Shown here: positions 42,450-51,306 of the stretch, in pieces
How the letters are laid out: the number at the start of each line of letters is the position of its first letter
Numbering within the stretch: the first letter of the stretch is position 1
Assembly: GCA_016721505.1 (NCBI GenBank)
Contig: JADKHX010000003.1
Coordinates: 689,375 to 753,374, forward strand
Direction of reading: 5' to 3'
Source of the DNA: Rhodocyclaceae bacterium
GTDB taxonomy: Bacteria; Pseudomonadota; Gammaproteobacteria; Burkholderiales; Rhodocyclaceae
Length of the DNA: 64,000 nucleotides
Notes under the pieces: generated by a model
What the model saw: only the letters and a program-made list of their open reading frames with translations
The model's database searches: none
Told to the model about the DNA's origin: nothing
Program-made: the position numbers and the translations under genes

Positions 42450-42920
42450 ATGGAATTGATTCTGTGGCGACATGCCGAGGCCGAAGATGGCTCGGCTGAT
42501 ATCAGCGATGCGAAACGTCGTTTGACTCCGCGTGGCGAAAAACAAGCGCGGCATATGGCGCAATGGTTGCGCAGTCATTTACCCAGCGCCGCCAAGCGCA
42601 CGCGAGTATTGGTCAGCCCATCGATTCGCACGCAGCAGACTGCTCACGCACTGCAATTGCCGTTTGAGATTGAACCGCGAGTTGGTGCTGGTAGCACGCC
42701 GTTGGATATTCTCGCGGCGTGCAATTGGCCAGACGACGAACGCGCAGTGATTGTGGTGGGGCACCAACCGACCTTAGGTGAAATTGCTGCACTGGTGATG
42801 ATCGGCACTGCGGCACAATGGTCGGTGAAAAAAGGTGGTGTGTGGTGGTTCTACAAACGATCTCGCGAAGAAGGCGAACAAGTGATTCTGCGGGCGGTGA
42901 TGAATCCAGATTTCTTGTAG
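42450..42920 (+). CDS. sixA: Phosphohistidine phosphatase SixA
   Basis: Histidine phosphatase superfamily protein of 156 residues. The catalytic LWRHAEAED and second His in VGHQPTLG are clear. The known role is removal of phosphate from histidine phosphotransfer domains. ATG at 42450 has GGAG seven bases upstream. Residues around RVGAGSTPLDIL are encoded by a near-copy of the dispersed repeat (42680-42702). The stop TAG at 42918-42920 lies inside the left arm of the second REP-like hairpin. Confidence 0.9.
   Translation: MELILWRHAEAEDGSADISDAKRRLTPRGEKQARHMAQWLRSHLPSAAKRTRVLVSPSIRTQQTAHALQLPFEIEPRVGAGSTPLDILAACNWPDDERAVIVVGHQPTLGEIAALVMIGTAAQWSVKKGGVWWFYKRSREEGEQVILRAVMNPDFL
42680..42702 (-). 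repeat. Near-copy of the dispersed repeat inside sixA
   Basis: AGTTGGTGCTGG-tag-CACGCCGT matches copy 5 (32940-32962) except for the three middle bases and the outer arm. It is in frame and translated as VGAGSTPL. Chance convergence is possible. Confidence 0.55.
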
Positions 42921-42985
42921 TTCGGAATTTATTCCGACGATTTTTTTGCGTGGCTGCGTCTGTGTCGGAATAAATTCCGACCTAC
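42917..42985. repeat. REP-like long hairpin, copy 2, supplying two stop codons
   Basis: Arms built on TCGGAATTTATTCCGA and TCGGAATAAATTCCGA with outer GTAG and CTAC. The left GTAG provides the sixA stop (TAG 42918-42920), the right CTAC the stop of the convergent acyl-CoA synthetase (42984-42982). It may also act as a bidirectional terminator. Confidence 0.9.
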
Positions 42986-44842
42986 AAGCGCAAATTGCCT
43001 CGCACCAGCTCAGCGTAAATCGCAGCGGTGAGTGGTTCATAGCCTTTTTGCTTGTCGCGTAGGATAAACAAAGGATCCTGAATTGTTGTCGGATCAAAGC
43101 CCTGCTGTTTCAAATCCACTTTGCGAATTTTGAAAGTGGCGGTGGTTTCGTGCGCCGAAATCAGTCGAACAAAAAGCGGGACCGCATAGGCCGGTAGCGC
43201 TTGCGTTAGATGTTGTGCAGCCATCCGCGGGTTAAATTTTGCCCCAGCGTTCATCACCAATGCAGCCATCCCGGCACGACCATCGGCATGCGGAACCGAT
43301 ACGCCATACACGCTGCCCTGCTCAACGCCATCCAGCGTGGCTAAAGCGCCTTCGACTTCTGTAGTGGCGACGTTTTCACCTTTCCAGCGGAAAGTGTCGC
43401 CGACACGGTCTACGAAGGCGATATGACGGAAGCCTTGTTCCCGCACCAAGTCACCGCTGTTAATCCACGTGTCGCCACGCTTGAATACATTGCGCAATAG
43501 CTTGGCTTCGTTCGCGCTGGCGTCGGTGTAGCCATCAAACGGACTGCCTGCAGTGACTTCGGTAATCAGCAAGCCCGATTCGCCGCGTGGGACGCGCTGC
43601 ATGAATCCGCGACCATCGCGCATTGCCTGCTCTGAGTGCGTATCAAAGGCCACAATCGCGTAAGCCTGGGCCGAAAAACCGGCTGTCCGTGACAAGCCCA
43701 AGGCATTGATGAAAACCAAATTGCCTTCGCTGGAACCATAAAATTCGCAGATGTGTGCGATGCCAAATCGCGCCTGGAATTCATCCCATATCTCGGCACG
43801 TAAACCGTTGCCTATCGCCACTCGAATATTGTGTGTCTTGTCCATCGCGCTCGGTGGCCTGGCGAGCAGGTAACGACACAGCTCCCCGATGTACACAAAT
43901 GCCGTGGCCCGCGTACCGCGTATGTCATCCCAAAATTTGGATGCGCTGAATTTACGCGCCATTGCCAACGTCGCACCACTGGTCATTACGGCACTCCAGG
44001 ACAGCGTCAGCGCATTGTTGTGATAGAAGGGTAGGGGGCAATAAAACACATCATCAGCGCGCAACCGCAGCGCCATTTGACCGATACCGTAGCCGCTTTT
44101 CAGCCAGCGCATATGCGTCATGACCGAGGCTTTCGGCATGCCGGTGGTGCCGGAAGTGAAAATTAAAAAGCACGGGTCGCTGGCTTTAATTTTCTTTGCC
44201 TTGCGCCTGCGGCGGGTCGGCTGTACTAAGCCGACACTGCACGTCATTTCCAACTGACGAGACAATTGACGAAACAGCGTCAGGCAAGCTCTCAAATCCA
44301 CTCGGTGCGGTTCCTCTGCCGACCCAAAACCAAATCGCACCCCGACGTTTTGTGGGAAACGCCGTTTGCAATGCGGCGACGCAGTCGTCACCGACTATCA
44401 ATACATGTGGTTTGATAAGTTCAACACTGTGGCGCAATACTTCACCGCGCTGATTGGGATTGAGCATGCCAGCTACTGCGCCGAGTTTGACGGTAGCAGC
44501 GACGCAGGCGAGCAAATCAGGGCAGTTATCGAACAGCAAACCAACGCTATCGCCGTGCTGGACACCGCGCGCTTGCAGCACTAGAGCGATGCGATTCGCC
44601 CAGACATTGAAGTCACGATAGTTCCAGCGCAGACCTTCAAATAACAGGAAATCCTTGTTTGGATTTTTCCGCGCTTGCAAGTCCAAAAGCTGGCCAATGG
44701 ATTGTGCGCTGTCTGGTTTGAGCAAAGCGACATTGAGCGCCGCGCGCAGCGCACGTGGTGCCGTCGGCGCAAGGCGCAGCGCGGCACGACCCACTGCCAA
44801 TAGACCGACTTTATCGTTTGCGGGTTTGTCACCGATGGCCAT
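42982..44842 (-). pseudogene. Long-chain acyl-CoA synthetase (FATP/FadD-like), one frameshift
   Basis: AMP-forming ligase in two frames. The first piece from the ATG at 44842 covers the N-terminal domain to AQGKEN and a stop at 44186. The second resumes with ASDPCFLIFTSGTTGMPKAS, the ATP-binding motif, at about 44190 and ends at 42982 after DGRAGMAALV and a C-terminal Lys region. Removing one base from GAAAATT near 44188 joins them into about 618 residues, the normal FATP length. So one single-base insertion in an A-run separates the halves. It lies four bases after an acyltransferase gene, an expected lipid-metabolism pairing. Confidence 0.8.
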
Positions 44843-44845
44843 TTT

Positions 44846-45748
44846 TTATACGGAATAGTTTGCCAGAATGTCGGTGATTTTCTGATCTTTATGCTGCCAC
44901 AACTCTTTCACCCAGAGAGAATATGCCTCGCGTACTTGGGGATCGTTGGCGTAGTCACCGCCGAGTAAATGAGGCGGCACAGGCAGCGTTTGCACATGTA
45001 CCACCACATGCTTCAAGTCGCCACATAAAAATTGCCAAAAATTCGGTGCGCCGTCAGGGTAAACAATAGTCACATCAAGTATCGAATGAAACTTTTCGCC
45101 CATCGCGTTAAGCGCCAGCGCGATGCCGCCCGCTTTGGGTTTGAGTAGGTGTCGATAGGGCGATTGTTGGCGCGCGTGCTTGGCTTTGGTGAAGCGTGTG
45201 CCTTCGAGAAAGTTCATCACGCTAGTTGGTATCAGCGCGAATTTCTCGCACGCCTTGCGCGTAGTCTCTTGATCTTTGCCACGCATTTCCGGATGTTGTT
45301 TTAAGTAAGCCTCGCTGTGCCGCCGCATGAAAGGAAAATCCAGCGCCCACCACGCTAGCCCCATCACCGGCACCCATATCAATTCTTGCTTGAGAAAAAA
45401 TTTCAACAGGGGAATTCGCCGCGTGAGCAAATGCTGCAACACGAAAATATCCGCCCAGGATTGATGATTGCTATTCACCAGATACCAGCTCTTGGCTGGG
45501 AGTTCGGCGATACCTTGGACATCCCATGTCGTGCGTTGGGTGAGCGTCATCCAAGCGCTATTACAGCCTATCCATGCCTCGGCGATGAACAATATGACGG
45601 GATCAATTTTGAGGCGAAATGCCGGCCATGGAGTGGCGAATTTCACTAGCGCTAAGAGCACCAATATCGGCACCCAGAAAAACGAATTGAGCGCCAACAG
45701 GATAGAAGTAAGGATGCCGATCAGAACGTGAGGAAGAAAGTTCAGCAT
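44846..45748 (-). CDS. PlsC-type 1-acyl-glycerol-phosphate acyltransferase-like protein (YihG-like)
   Basis: Membrane acyltransferase of 300 residues with an N-terminal hydrophobic helix. Motif I is NHQSWAD (HX4D) near residue 94 and motif III FLEGTRF near residue 180, both standard in LPLATs. The length and the RHSEAYLKQHPE segment fit the YihG/LclAT subgroup. It probably adds an acyl chain to a lysophospholipid in the inner membrane. The acyl-CoA synthetase gene follows directly. Confidence 0.9.
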   Translation of the reverse strand: MLNFLPHVLIGILTSILLALNSFFWVPILVLLALVKFATPWPAFRLKIDPVILFIAEAWIGCNSAWMTLTQRTTWDVQGIAELPAKSWYLVNSNHQSWADIFVLQHLLTRRIPLLKFFLKQELIWVPVMGLAWWALDFPFMRRHSEAYLKQHPEMRGKDQETTRKACEKFALIPTSVMNFLEGTRFTKAKHARQQSPYRHLLKPKAGGIALALNAMGEKFHSILDVTIVYPDGAPNFWQFLCGDLKHVVVHVQTLPVPPHLLGGDYANDPQVREAYSLWVKELWQHKDQKITDILANYSV

Positions 45749-45763
45749 AAAAAGTCTAGAAAA

Positions 45764-46093
45764 TTACCGGCAAGCAGCGGCAGCTTTGCGAATTTTATCC
45801 AGCAATATCTGCGCGTCTTCCGGTTTGGCAAGTGGAATTCTTACTTCAAAGCCGCTGCCAAAACTGCCACCGCCATATGCGATTTTTAGTTCGGTCGGGG
45901 TCGTTTCAATATATTGAACGATGCCCAGATTGATCCAACGATGGCGATTCGGTTCGTCACTCGGGATTTCGAAAAGACAAAATGCAGTAGAGCCAGGAGT
46001 GACCACACTTGTCGGGGTTTGCGAGTGTGCCAGCCCCGTTATCGCCGCGGCGATGAAAAGTCCAGCGCATAAATTTCTACCGAAAAAAGACAT
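45764..46093 (-). CDS. Small exported protein of unknown function
   Basis: About 109 residues, with a signal peptide (LCAGLFIAAAITGLAHSQ) and a soluble part with two cysteines. The start of the acyltransferase gene is 15 bp away. No family is recognised. A hairpin at 46108-46133 stands just upstream. Confidence 0.6.
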   Translation of the reverse strand: MSFFGRNLCAGLFIAAAITGLAHSQTPTSVVTPGSTAFCLFEIPSDEPNRHRWINLGIVQYIETTPTELKIAYGGGSFGSGFEVRIPLAKPEDAQILLDKIRKAAAACR

Positions 46094-46107
46094 GATGATG
46101 ACGAATG

Positions 46108-46133
46108 CCGGGGCGAGACAAATCTCGCCCCGG
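46108..46133. repeat. GC-rich perfect hairpin
   Basis: CCGGGGCGAGA-CAAA-TCTCGCCCCGG, an 11-bp perfect stem with no T-run after it on either strand. It may act as a terminator-like barrier after the YceI gene or be another short repeat element. Confidence 0.8.
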
Positions 46134-46141
46134 TAGTGCCT

Positions 46142-46720
46142 CTACTCCTTAACGGCCTCAATGCTCAAAGTCACTGTCACATCGTCGCTCACTGCCGGTG
46201 CATATTTACCTGCATTGAATTCAGAACGCTTTAGCTTGCCGGTCGCGTTGGCACCACAGGCATCCTTTTTAGCCATCGGGTGCATTTTGCAATTGAACGC
46301 GGTGACGGTAAGCGTCAGCGGCTTACTAATGCCTTTCATGGTCATGATGCCGTCGACTGAAATGAGCTTATCGCCTTCAAATTTCAAGCTATCGGATTTA
46401 AACGTGATGGTTGGAAAGTTCGCCGTATCAAAAAATCCATCGCCCTGAATATGGCCATTGAACACCGTGGAACCGGTGTCGACCGATTTGGCATCAATCA
46501 AGACATCGATCGAGCCGGTTTTTGCTGCACGATCCAGCACCACTTTTCCACTAGTGGTGTTGAAGCGATGCACCTGATTGGAAAACCCCATGTGGGTGTA
46601 CTCGAATCGCGGGAAGGTATGCGAGTTATCGATGATGTAAGTTTCCGGCGCAGCAACTGCGCTGGTTGCGATGAAGCTTGAGGCTAACAAACCGAGACTA
46701 AGTGCGGTGATACGTTTCAT
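46142..46720 (-). CDS. YceI-family exported protein
   Basis: Periplasmic lipocalin-like protein of 192 residues with a signal peptide ending near VAAPE. The YceI pattern is visible: DNSHTFPRFEYTHMGF, KSVDTGS, FFDTANFPTITFKS and GIMTMKGI. Family members bind polyisoprenoids such as isoprenoid quinones. It follows another YceI gene and cytochrome b561 on the same strand, the classic three-gene arrangement. Confidence 0.93.
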   Translation of the reverse strand: MKRITALSLGLLASSFIATSAVAAPETYIIDNSHTFPRFEYTHMGFSNQVHRFNTTSGKVVLDRAAKTGSIDVLIDAKSVDTGSTVFNGHIQGDGFFDTANFPTITFKSDSLKFEGDKLISVDGIMTMKGISKPLTLTVTAFNCKMHPMAKKDACGANATGKLKRSEFNAGKYAPAVSDDVTVTLSIEAVKE

Positions 46721-46767
46721 GAGATGACTCCTGTGGGATGAATTGGTTGCGGCGGAAAAAGTATGAA

Positions 46768-47352
46768 CTATTTTTTGGGTGCTGCAGCAGCGGGTGCAGC
46801 ATTGGCGACAATGTGAAACTTGATCTGGACTTCATTAGCTACGGTACTGACATCTGCCCACGGCCCTTCACCGATGGCGAAGTCCAGCCGTTTGATCAGC
46901 AAGGTGCCATCAAACGCGCCGACATTGCCTTGCGGTTTGAACGTGAAAGGTGCAATTGCATCAACACTTTTGCCTTTAATGCTGAGTTTACCGGCGACTT
47001 CAAAGCGATCAGCGCCTAGTGATTTGACGCTGGTGGAGACAAATTTTGCGCTCGGAAACGCCTTGCTATTGAACCATTGCTTGCCGGCCACTTCCTCGTC
47101 GCCTTCGCTAGTACCGGTGTCGATACTAGCCAGATCAATGTCGATTTGTGCATTGGCAGCGGCGGGCTTGCTCGGGTCAAAATTTAGCTTCGCCACAAAT
47201 TTGCGGAATTTGCCGTCCATCGCCACGCCCATTTGTTTATAGCCGAAACTGACGCTACTTTTGTCGTGTTGAACTTGGCTCAATTCGGCCGAATTTGCGA
47301 CGCTTGAAACCCATATCAAACCATACAGGAACCAACGTGAAAGTGATTTCAT
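46768..47352 (-). CDS. YceI-family exported protein (second copy)
   Basis: YceI paralogue of 194 residues with a short signal peptide (SRWFLYGLIWVSSVANSA). Core pattern: SVSFGYKQMG, ASIDTGTSEGDEE, WFNSKAFPSAKFVS. It is ten bases after cytochrome b561. The pair of YceI proteins may carry a lipid such as quinone to or from b561; the quinone link is known for some family members, not shown here. Confidence 0.92.
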   Translation of the reverse strand: MKSLSRWFLYGLIWVSSVANSAELSQVQHDKSSVSFGYKQMGVAMDGKFRKFVAKLNFDPSKPAAANAQIDIDLASIDTGTSEGDEEVAGKQWFNSKAFPSAKFVSTSVKSLGADRFEVAGKLSIKGKSVDAIAPFTFKPQGNVGAFDGTLLIKRLDFAIGEGPWADVSTVANEVQIKFHIVANAAPAAAAPKK

Positions 47353-47361
47353 AGCTTCTCT

Positions 47362-47907
47362 CTAAGTATTACGGCCTGGCAACATGCGGCGCAAGGTGCC
47401 GTCTTTGTCGATTACATGATGCTTAATCGCGGCGGCCAAATGTAGCGCGACCAGCACAAACAAACCGGTACTCAAGGCCTCATGAAATTCCTTGAGCAAG
47501 CTGCCAAGTTCTTTATTTTTATCGACCAGATCAGGTAGCGGAACCAGGCTCAGATACACCACTGAAACACCCTTGGCCGAACTCATTAGCCAACCCGAGA
47601 GTGGCACCAACAATATCAGCAAATACAGCAGTGCATGGGTTACGCTGGCGGCCCTGTGTTGCCACGCCGGCGCGGGCAGGGCGGTTGGCGGTGGTTTGGC
47701 GATGCGCACCAATAGACGCGGCAGGAACAACAACAACACGGTAATACCTAACCATTTGTGATACGAAAACAATTCCAGTTTTTGCGGCGACAGCGGCAAA
47801 TCATGCATGTATTTGCCCAATGGAAATGCGACAAAAATAAGCAACGCGGTTAGCCAGTGGATAAGTATCGCTGCACCAGAGTAACGGGAAAGTGATTGGG
47901 TATTCAT
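47362..47907 (-). CDS. Cytochrome b561-family protein
   Basis: Diheme membrane protein of about 181 residues with four helices. Heme-ligand histidines are visible in AAILIHWLTALLIF, LFSYHKWLGI, SVTHALLYLLILLVPLSGW and VALHLAAAIKHHVID, the bacterial CybB pattern. ATG at 47907 is preferred to the TTG six bases upstream. It may act as a superoxide:ubiquinone oxidoreductase as shown for CybB. The two YceI genes follow in one operon. Confidence 0.94.
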   Translation of the reverse strand: MNTQSLSRYSGAAILIHWLTALLIFVAFPLGKYMHDLPLSPQKLELFSYHKWLGITVLLLFLPRLLVRIAKPPPTALPAPAWQHRAASVTHALLYLLILLVPLSGWLMSSAKGVSVVYLSLVPLPDLVDKNKELGSLLKEFHEALSTGLFVLVALHLAAAIKHHVIDKDGTLRRMLPGRNT

Positions 47908-48051
47908 TGACAAAGCCTGTAGTGTTTATGCCGACGGCGTACTTTACTCGCGCAACGCGGCCTGTTGAACTAAAATCAATTTCATCATATTGGCGTAAAA
48001 ATCTTTGACTTTTTTCCAGTTTCAATAGATTCAACTTATGGAGGCTAGGCG

Positions 48052-48807
48052 ATGAATATCCCATCAATGAAAGACAAGGTAAGTGCCGAGGAATGGCAAT
48101 TGCGGATTGAGCTTGCTGCATGCTATCGCCTGGTCGCGATGTACGGTTGGACTGATTTGGTGTTCACCCATATCAGTGCTCGCGTGCCAGGACCTGAGCA
48201 TCATTTCCTGATAAATCCCTACGGCCTGATGTTTGACGAGATCACTGCATCGTCACTAGTTAAAGTTGATGAAAACTGCAAGATTTTGCACGACACACCA
48301 TTCCCCGTGAATCCGGCGGGTTTTGTCATACACAGCGCGGTGCATGCCGTGCGTCACGATGTCGGTTGCGTGCTACATACGCACACACGGGCAGGGGTGG
48401 CGGTCAGCGCACAAAAATGTGGCGTGTTGCCGATTTCGCAGCAGTCTACGTTCGTCCTCGCCGCGCTGGGCTACCATGATTACGAAGGTGTAGCGTTGCG
48501 CCTTGATGAGCAACCACGCTTGCAAGCCGATCTTGGTCACAACTCATTTTTGATGCTGCGCAATCATGGTTTGCTGACCGTCGGCGCGACCATACCGGAT
48601 GCATTTTTGGCAATGTATTTTTTCGAAACCACCTGTCAGATACAAATCACTGCGCAAGCCGCAGGCGAGCTGATTGAGGTTCATCCGGCGATTCTTCAAG
48701 GGATCAAAGAAGTCATGCAAAAGGGGACTGATGGCGTTGGTGCACAAATCGCGTGGCCGGCTTTGTTACGTAAACTTGATCGTGCTGACCAGTCGTACAA
48801 AACTTAG
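48052..48807 (+). CDS. Class II aldolase/adducin-family protein
   Basis: About 251 residues. The Zn ligands of class II aldolases appear in LHTHTRAG (two His) and NHGLLTVG, with an early GWTDLVFTHISAR block and the FLINPYGLMFDEI motif. Family members catalyse retro-aldol or decarboxylation reactions on phosphorylated or free hydroxy acids; this cytosolic branch is frequent next to sugar or hydroxy acid genes, but neither is present here. No pathway can be assigned. Confidence 0.88.
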   Translation: MNIPSMKDKVSAEEWQLRIELAACYRLVAMYGWTDLVFTHISARVPGPEHHFLINPYGLMFDEITASSLVKVDENCKILHDTPFPVNPAGFVIHSAVHAVRHDVGCVLHTHTRAGVAVSAQKCGVLPISQQSTFVLAALGYHDYEGVALRLDEQPRLQADLGHNSFLMLRNHGLLTVGATIPDAFLAMYFFETTCQIQITAQAAGELIEVHPAILQGIKEVMQKGTDGVGAQIAWPALLRKLDRADQSYKT

Positions 48808-48888
48808 ACCCTTACACCAATTGGTGAGATTTGCGTCTTTGGTGCTGGTGAGACGCTGTCATGCTGACCTCCAGTGCGACCTAAAAGT

Positions 48889-49593
48889 ATGAGTTTCAAA
48901 ATCGCCATGGCATTGCTCATGGCGATTTTGTTGGCTGCCGGTGTTGCGTATTGGCTGCATAGCAATGTTGATCGCTTGATCAAACAAGCCATCGAAAGCC
49001 AAGGCAGCCAAATGACCGGCGCGCCGGTGCGGGTTGGCTCGGTCAAAATCTCGACGCTTGACGGGCGTGGTGAATTGTCAAATCTGGTGATTGGTAATCC
49101 GCCCGGTTTCAAATCGCTTTATGCGCTCAAGGTGGAACGCGTGCTGGTCGAGATCAATATTGCGACGCTGGCCAAAGATGTCGTGTTGATTAAGCGCATC
49201 GAGGTCGCCGCACCCGATGTGATTTATGAAAAAGGCACCACAGCGACCAATTTCGATGTCATTCAAAAAAACATTGCAACGGCTTTGGGTAGTGGTGATG
49301 ACAAAAACTCTGGCAAGAAAATCATCGTCGATCACTTCAGTTTGCGTGCCACCAACGCACAAGTTAGCGCGGCATTTATGAACGGTAAAACGATAGGCGT
49401 GTCGCTGCCGGACATCACTTTGAATCACATCGGGCAACAAAAAAATGGCATCACGCCAGATGAATTCGGCCAAATCATTGCTGGTGCTTTGAAGCACAAA
49501 CTGACCGGTGCCTATAGCTTTGAGCGCGCCCTAAGCGCAACTGCTGAGGCTTTGGGTAAGGCCGGAAGTGCGGTTAAAGGTTTATTCAAGTGA
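48889..49593 (+). CDS. Membrane-anchored AsmA-like/hypothetical protein
   Basis: 234 residues from the ATG at 48889. One N-terminal membrane helix is followed by a region of repeated beta-strand character: GSVKISTLDGRGELSNLVIGNPPGF is typical of AsmA-domain-like proteins, and the tail ends KAGSAVKGLFK. Its stop overlaps the GTG start of rlmM, giving translational coupling. Probably a periplasm-facing lipid-transport or assembly-related protein; uncertain. Confidence 0.65.
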   Translation: MSFKIAMALLMAILLAAGVAYWLHSNVDRLIKQAIESQGSQMTGAPVRVGSVKISTLDGRGELSNLVIGNPPGFKSLYALKVERVLVEINIATLAKDVVLIKRIEVAAPDVIYEKGTTATNFDVIQKNIATALGSGDDKNSGKKIIVDHFSLRATNAQVSAAFMNGKTIGVSLPDITLNHIGQQKNGITPDEFGQIIAGALKHKLTGAYSFERALSATAEALGKAGSAVKGLFK

Positions 49594-50663
49594 GCGGCAC
49601 AAACTTCCCCGGCACGCTACTGTATTGCCGCCCGGGTTTTGAGCGTGAATGCGCGCAAGAAATTACCGATGCGGCGGCCGTTCTAGCGATTGCAGGTTTC
49701 GTCAAGGCGCGTGAAGATTCAGGTTTTGCGGTTTTCATTCCCTATGAGGCCGCAGCATTGCGCTTACGCCATGGATTACGCTTCGATGATTTTGTCTTTG
49801 CGCGTCAAGTCGTGCATCAAGCATTGCTGGTTGACGCAATGCCAACAGGTGATCGGATCACGCCGCTGCTCGCCTGCATTCGCGATAATTTCGATACACG
49901 ATTCGGTGAAATATTGTTGGAAACTGCCGACACCAATGAGGCCAAAGAACTTTCAGGGTTCTTAAAGAAATTCGGCCCCGCATTCGAGAGCGCCGCACGT
50001 AATGCAGGCTTCCTCGGCGGCGATGCCGCCGCACCGCGACTGCATGTGTTTTTCTTGAGTTCCGCAGCCGCGTGGGTCGGAACTAGTGATCCGGGAAACG
50101 CTTCTCCTTGGCACATGGGCATTCCGCGCTTGAAATTGCCGCGTGGCGCGCCGTCACGATCGACACAAAAATTGGCCGAGGCTTTGGGCGTTTTTTTGTC
50201 CGCAGACGAGCGTGCAACATGGTTGCGCGAAGGCCGCACTGCAGTCGATTTGGGTGCCGCGCCGGGCGGGTGGACTTGGCAGTTGGTGCATCACGGTTTG
50301 CATGTCACGGCGATTGATAACGGTGCGCTCGATGCCGCGTTGTTGGCCAATCACCAAGTCGAACATTTACACGCTGATGGTTTTCATTGGCGACCCAAAC
50401 ATCCCGTCGATTGGGTGGTTTGCGACATGATAGAAAAGCCCGCGCGGATTGCCAAGCTGATGGCCGATTGGCTGGCAGAAGGACACGCACAGCGAGCCAT
50501 ATTCAATCTGAAACTACCGATGAAAAAACGTCGCGAGGAGGTATTGGCCTGCAAGGCCATGGTGGAAGCAAAGCTTGCCGGCAGCGGCCATCAGTGGCGC
50601 GCCAAACAGCTGTATCACGATCGCGAAGAAATTACTGTATCACTAGCTCGCCACCGGGGCTGA
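49590..50663 (+). CDS. rlmM: 23S rRNA 2'-O-ribose C2498 methyltransferase
   Basis: Methyltransferase of 357 residues that modifies cytidine 2498 of 23S rRNA with SAM. The SAM-binding motif DLGAAPGGWTWQL, the segment PRLKLPRGAPSRST, and the catalytic Lys regions (FNLKLPMKKR) are highly typical of RlmM. The start is GTG at 49590, overlapping the previous stop as GTGA. Its end overlaps the convergent ankyrin gene by 32 bases. Confidence 0.96.
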   Translation: MSGTNFPGTLLYCRPGFERECAQEITDAAAVLAIAGFVKAREDSGFAVFIPYEAAALRLRHGLRFDDFVFARQVVHQALLVDAMPTGDRITPLLACIRDNFDTRFGEILLETADTNEAKELSGFLKKFGPAFESAARNAGFLGGDAAAPRLHVFFLSSAAAWVGTSDPGNASPWHMGIPRLKLPRGAPSRSTQKLAEALGVFLSADERATWLREGRTAVDLGAAPGGWTWQLVHHGLHVTAIDNGALDAALLANHQVEHLHADGFHWRPKHPVDWVVCDMIEKPARIAKLMADWLAEGHAQRAIFNLKLPMKKRREEVLACKAMVEAKLAGSGHQWRAKQLYHDREEITVSLARHRG

Positions 50664-51120
50664 ACTCTTCCAGTCCGGCAATTTCTTCGTCACCCAGCGC
50701 CATCAGTTCATGCAAGTTTTTTGGTGTGCCGGGTAGTTCCGCAATGTGCCGTGCCGTCATGCCGTCGACGCGTGCCAAAGTCACATCGGCACCCACCGCC
50801 AATAATATCTCCGCGCTCGATGCTTGACCATTAAGCACGGCAGAGATCAAGGGCGTATTACCGTCTTCATCTTGAACATCAATCAGGCAGCCCGCACCGA
50901 GCAAAATCGCGACAATGCCGGCGTGTCCTCCGGCCGCAGCGACATGCAGCGGCCGCTGATTTCTTGGCCCCGTAACCTCCAGATTCGAACCGGCTTCGCA
51001 CATGACCTTGACCGCCGCAATACAACCACGTTGCGCCGCGACATAAAGTGGTGGGCCATCGTGCGAAAGTGTCGCCTCGGTCAGTGCTACTGTTACCCAG
51101 TCGGTAGACGAAAATTCCAT
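50632..51120 (-). CDS. Ankyrin-repeat protein
   Basis: About 162 residues with three to four ankyrin repeats: PPLYVAAQRGCIAAVKVM, RPLHVAAAGGHAGIVAILL, TPLISAVLNGQASSAEIL and a last partial one with MTARHIAELPG. Protein-protein scaffold, likely cytosolic. The convergent overlap with rlmM is 32 bases. Partner unknown. Confidence 0.88.
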   Translation of the reverse strand: MEFSSTDWVTVALTEATLSHDGPPLYVAAQRGCIAAVKVMCEAGSNLEVTGPRNQRPLHVAAAGGHAGIVAILLGAGCLIDVQDEDGNTPLISAVLNGQASSAEILLAVGADVTLARVDGMTARHIAELPGTPKNLHELMALGDEEIAGLEEFSPGGELVIQ

Positions 51121-51306
51121 ATTCGTGTCCTTGTTTGGTTCGCGCTTGCATTAGCGTTAGTGACGAACGCCAATACTTTTTTGCATCCTAAAATCCGAAT
51201 ATCGCTGCTTATCGCATTTTGCAACAGTCCTCACGCCATTCTATGAAAGCTGCACGCATCCTGTGCAGAAAATACTATTTCGTTAATTTGCAACAAAAGG
51301 GTACTC

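Noticed and set aside
48815..48826. Palindrome CACCAATTGGTG after the aldolase-like gene
   Set aside because: Too short and alone; the nearby TTGGTGCTGG resembles the dispersed repeat but lacks its other arm.
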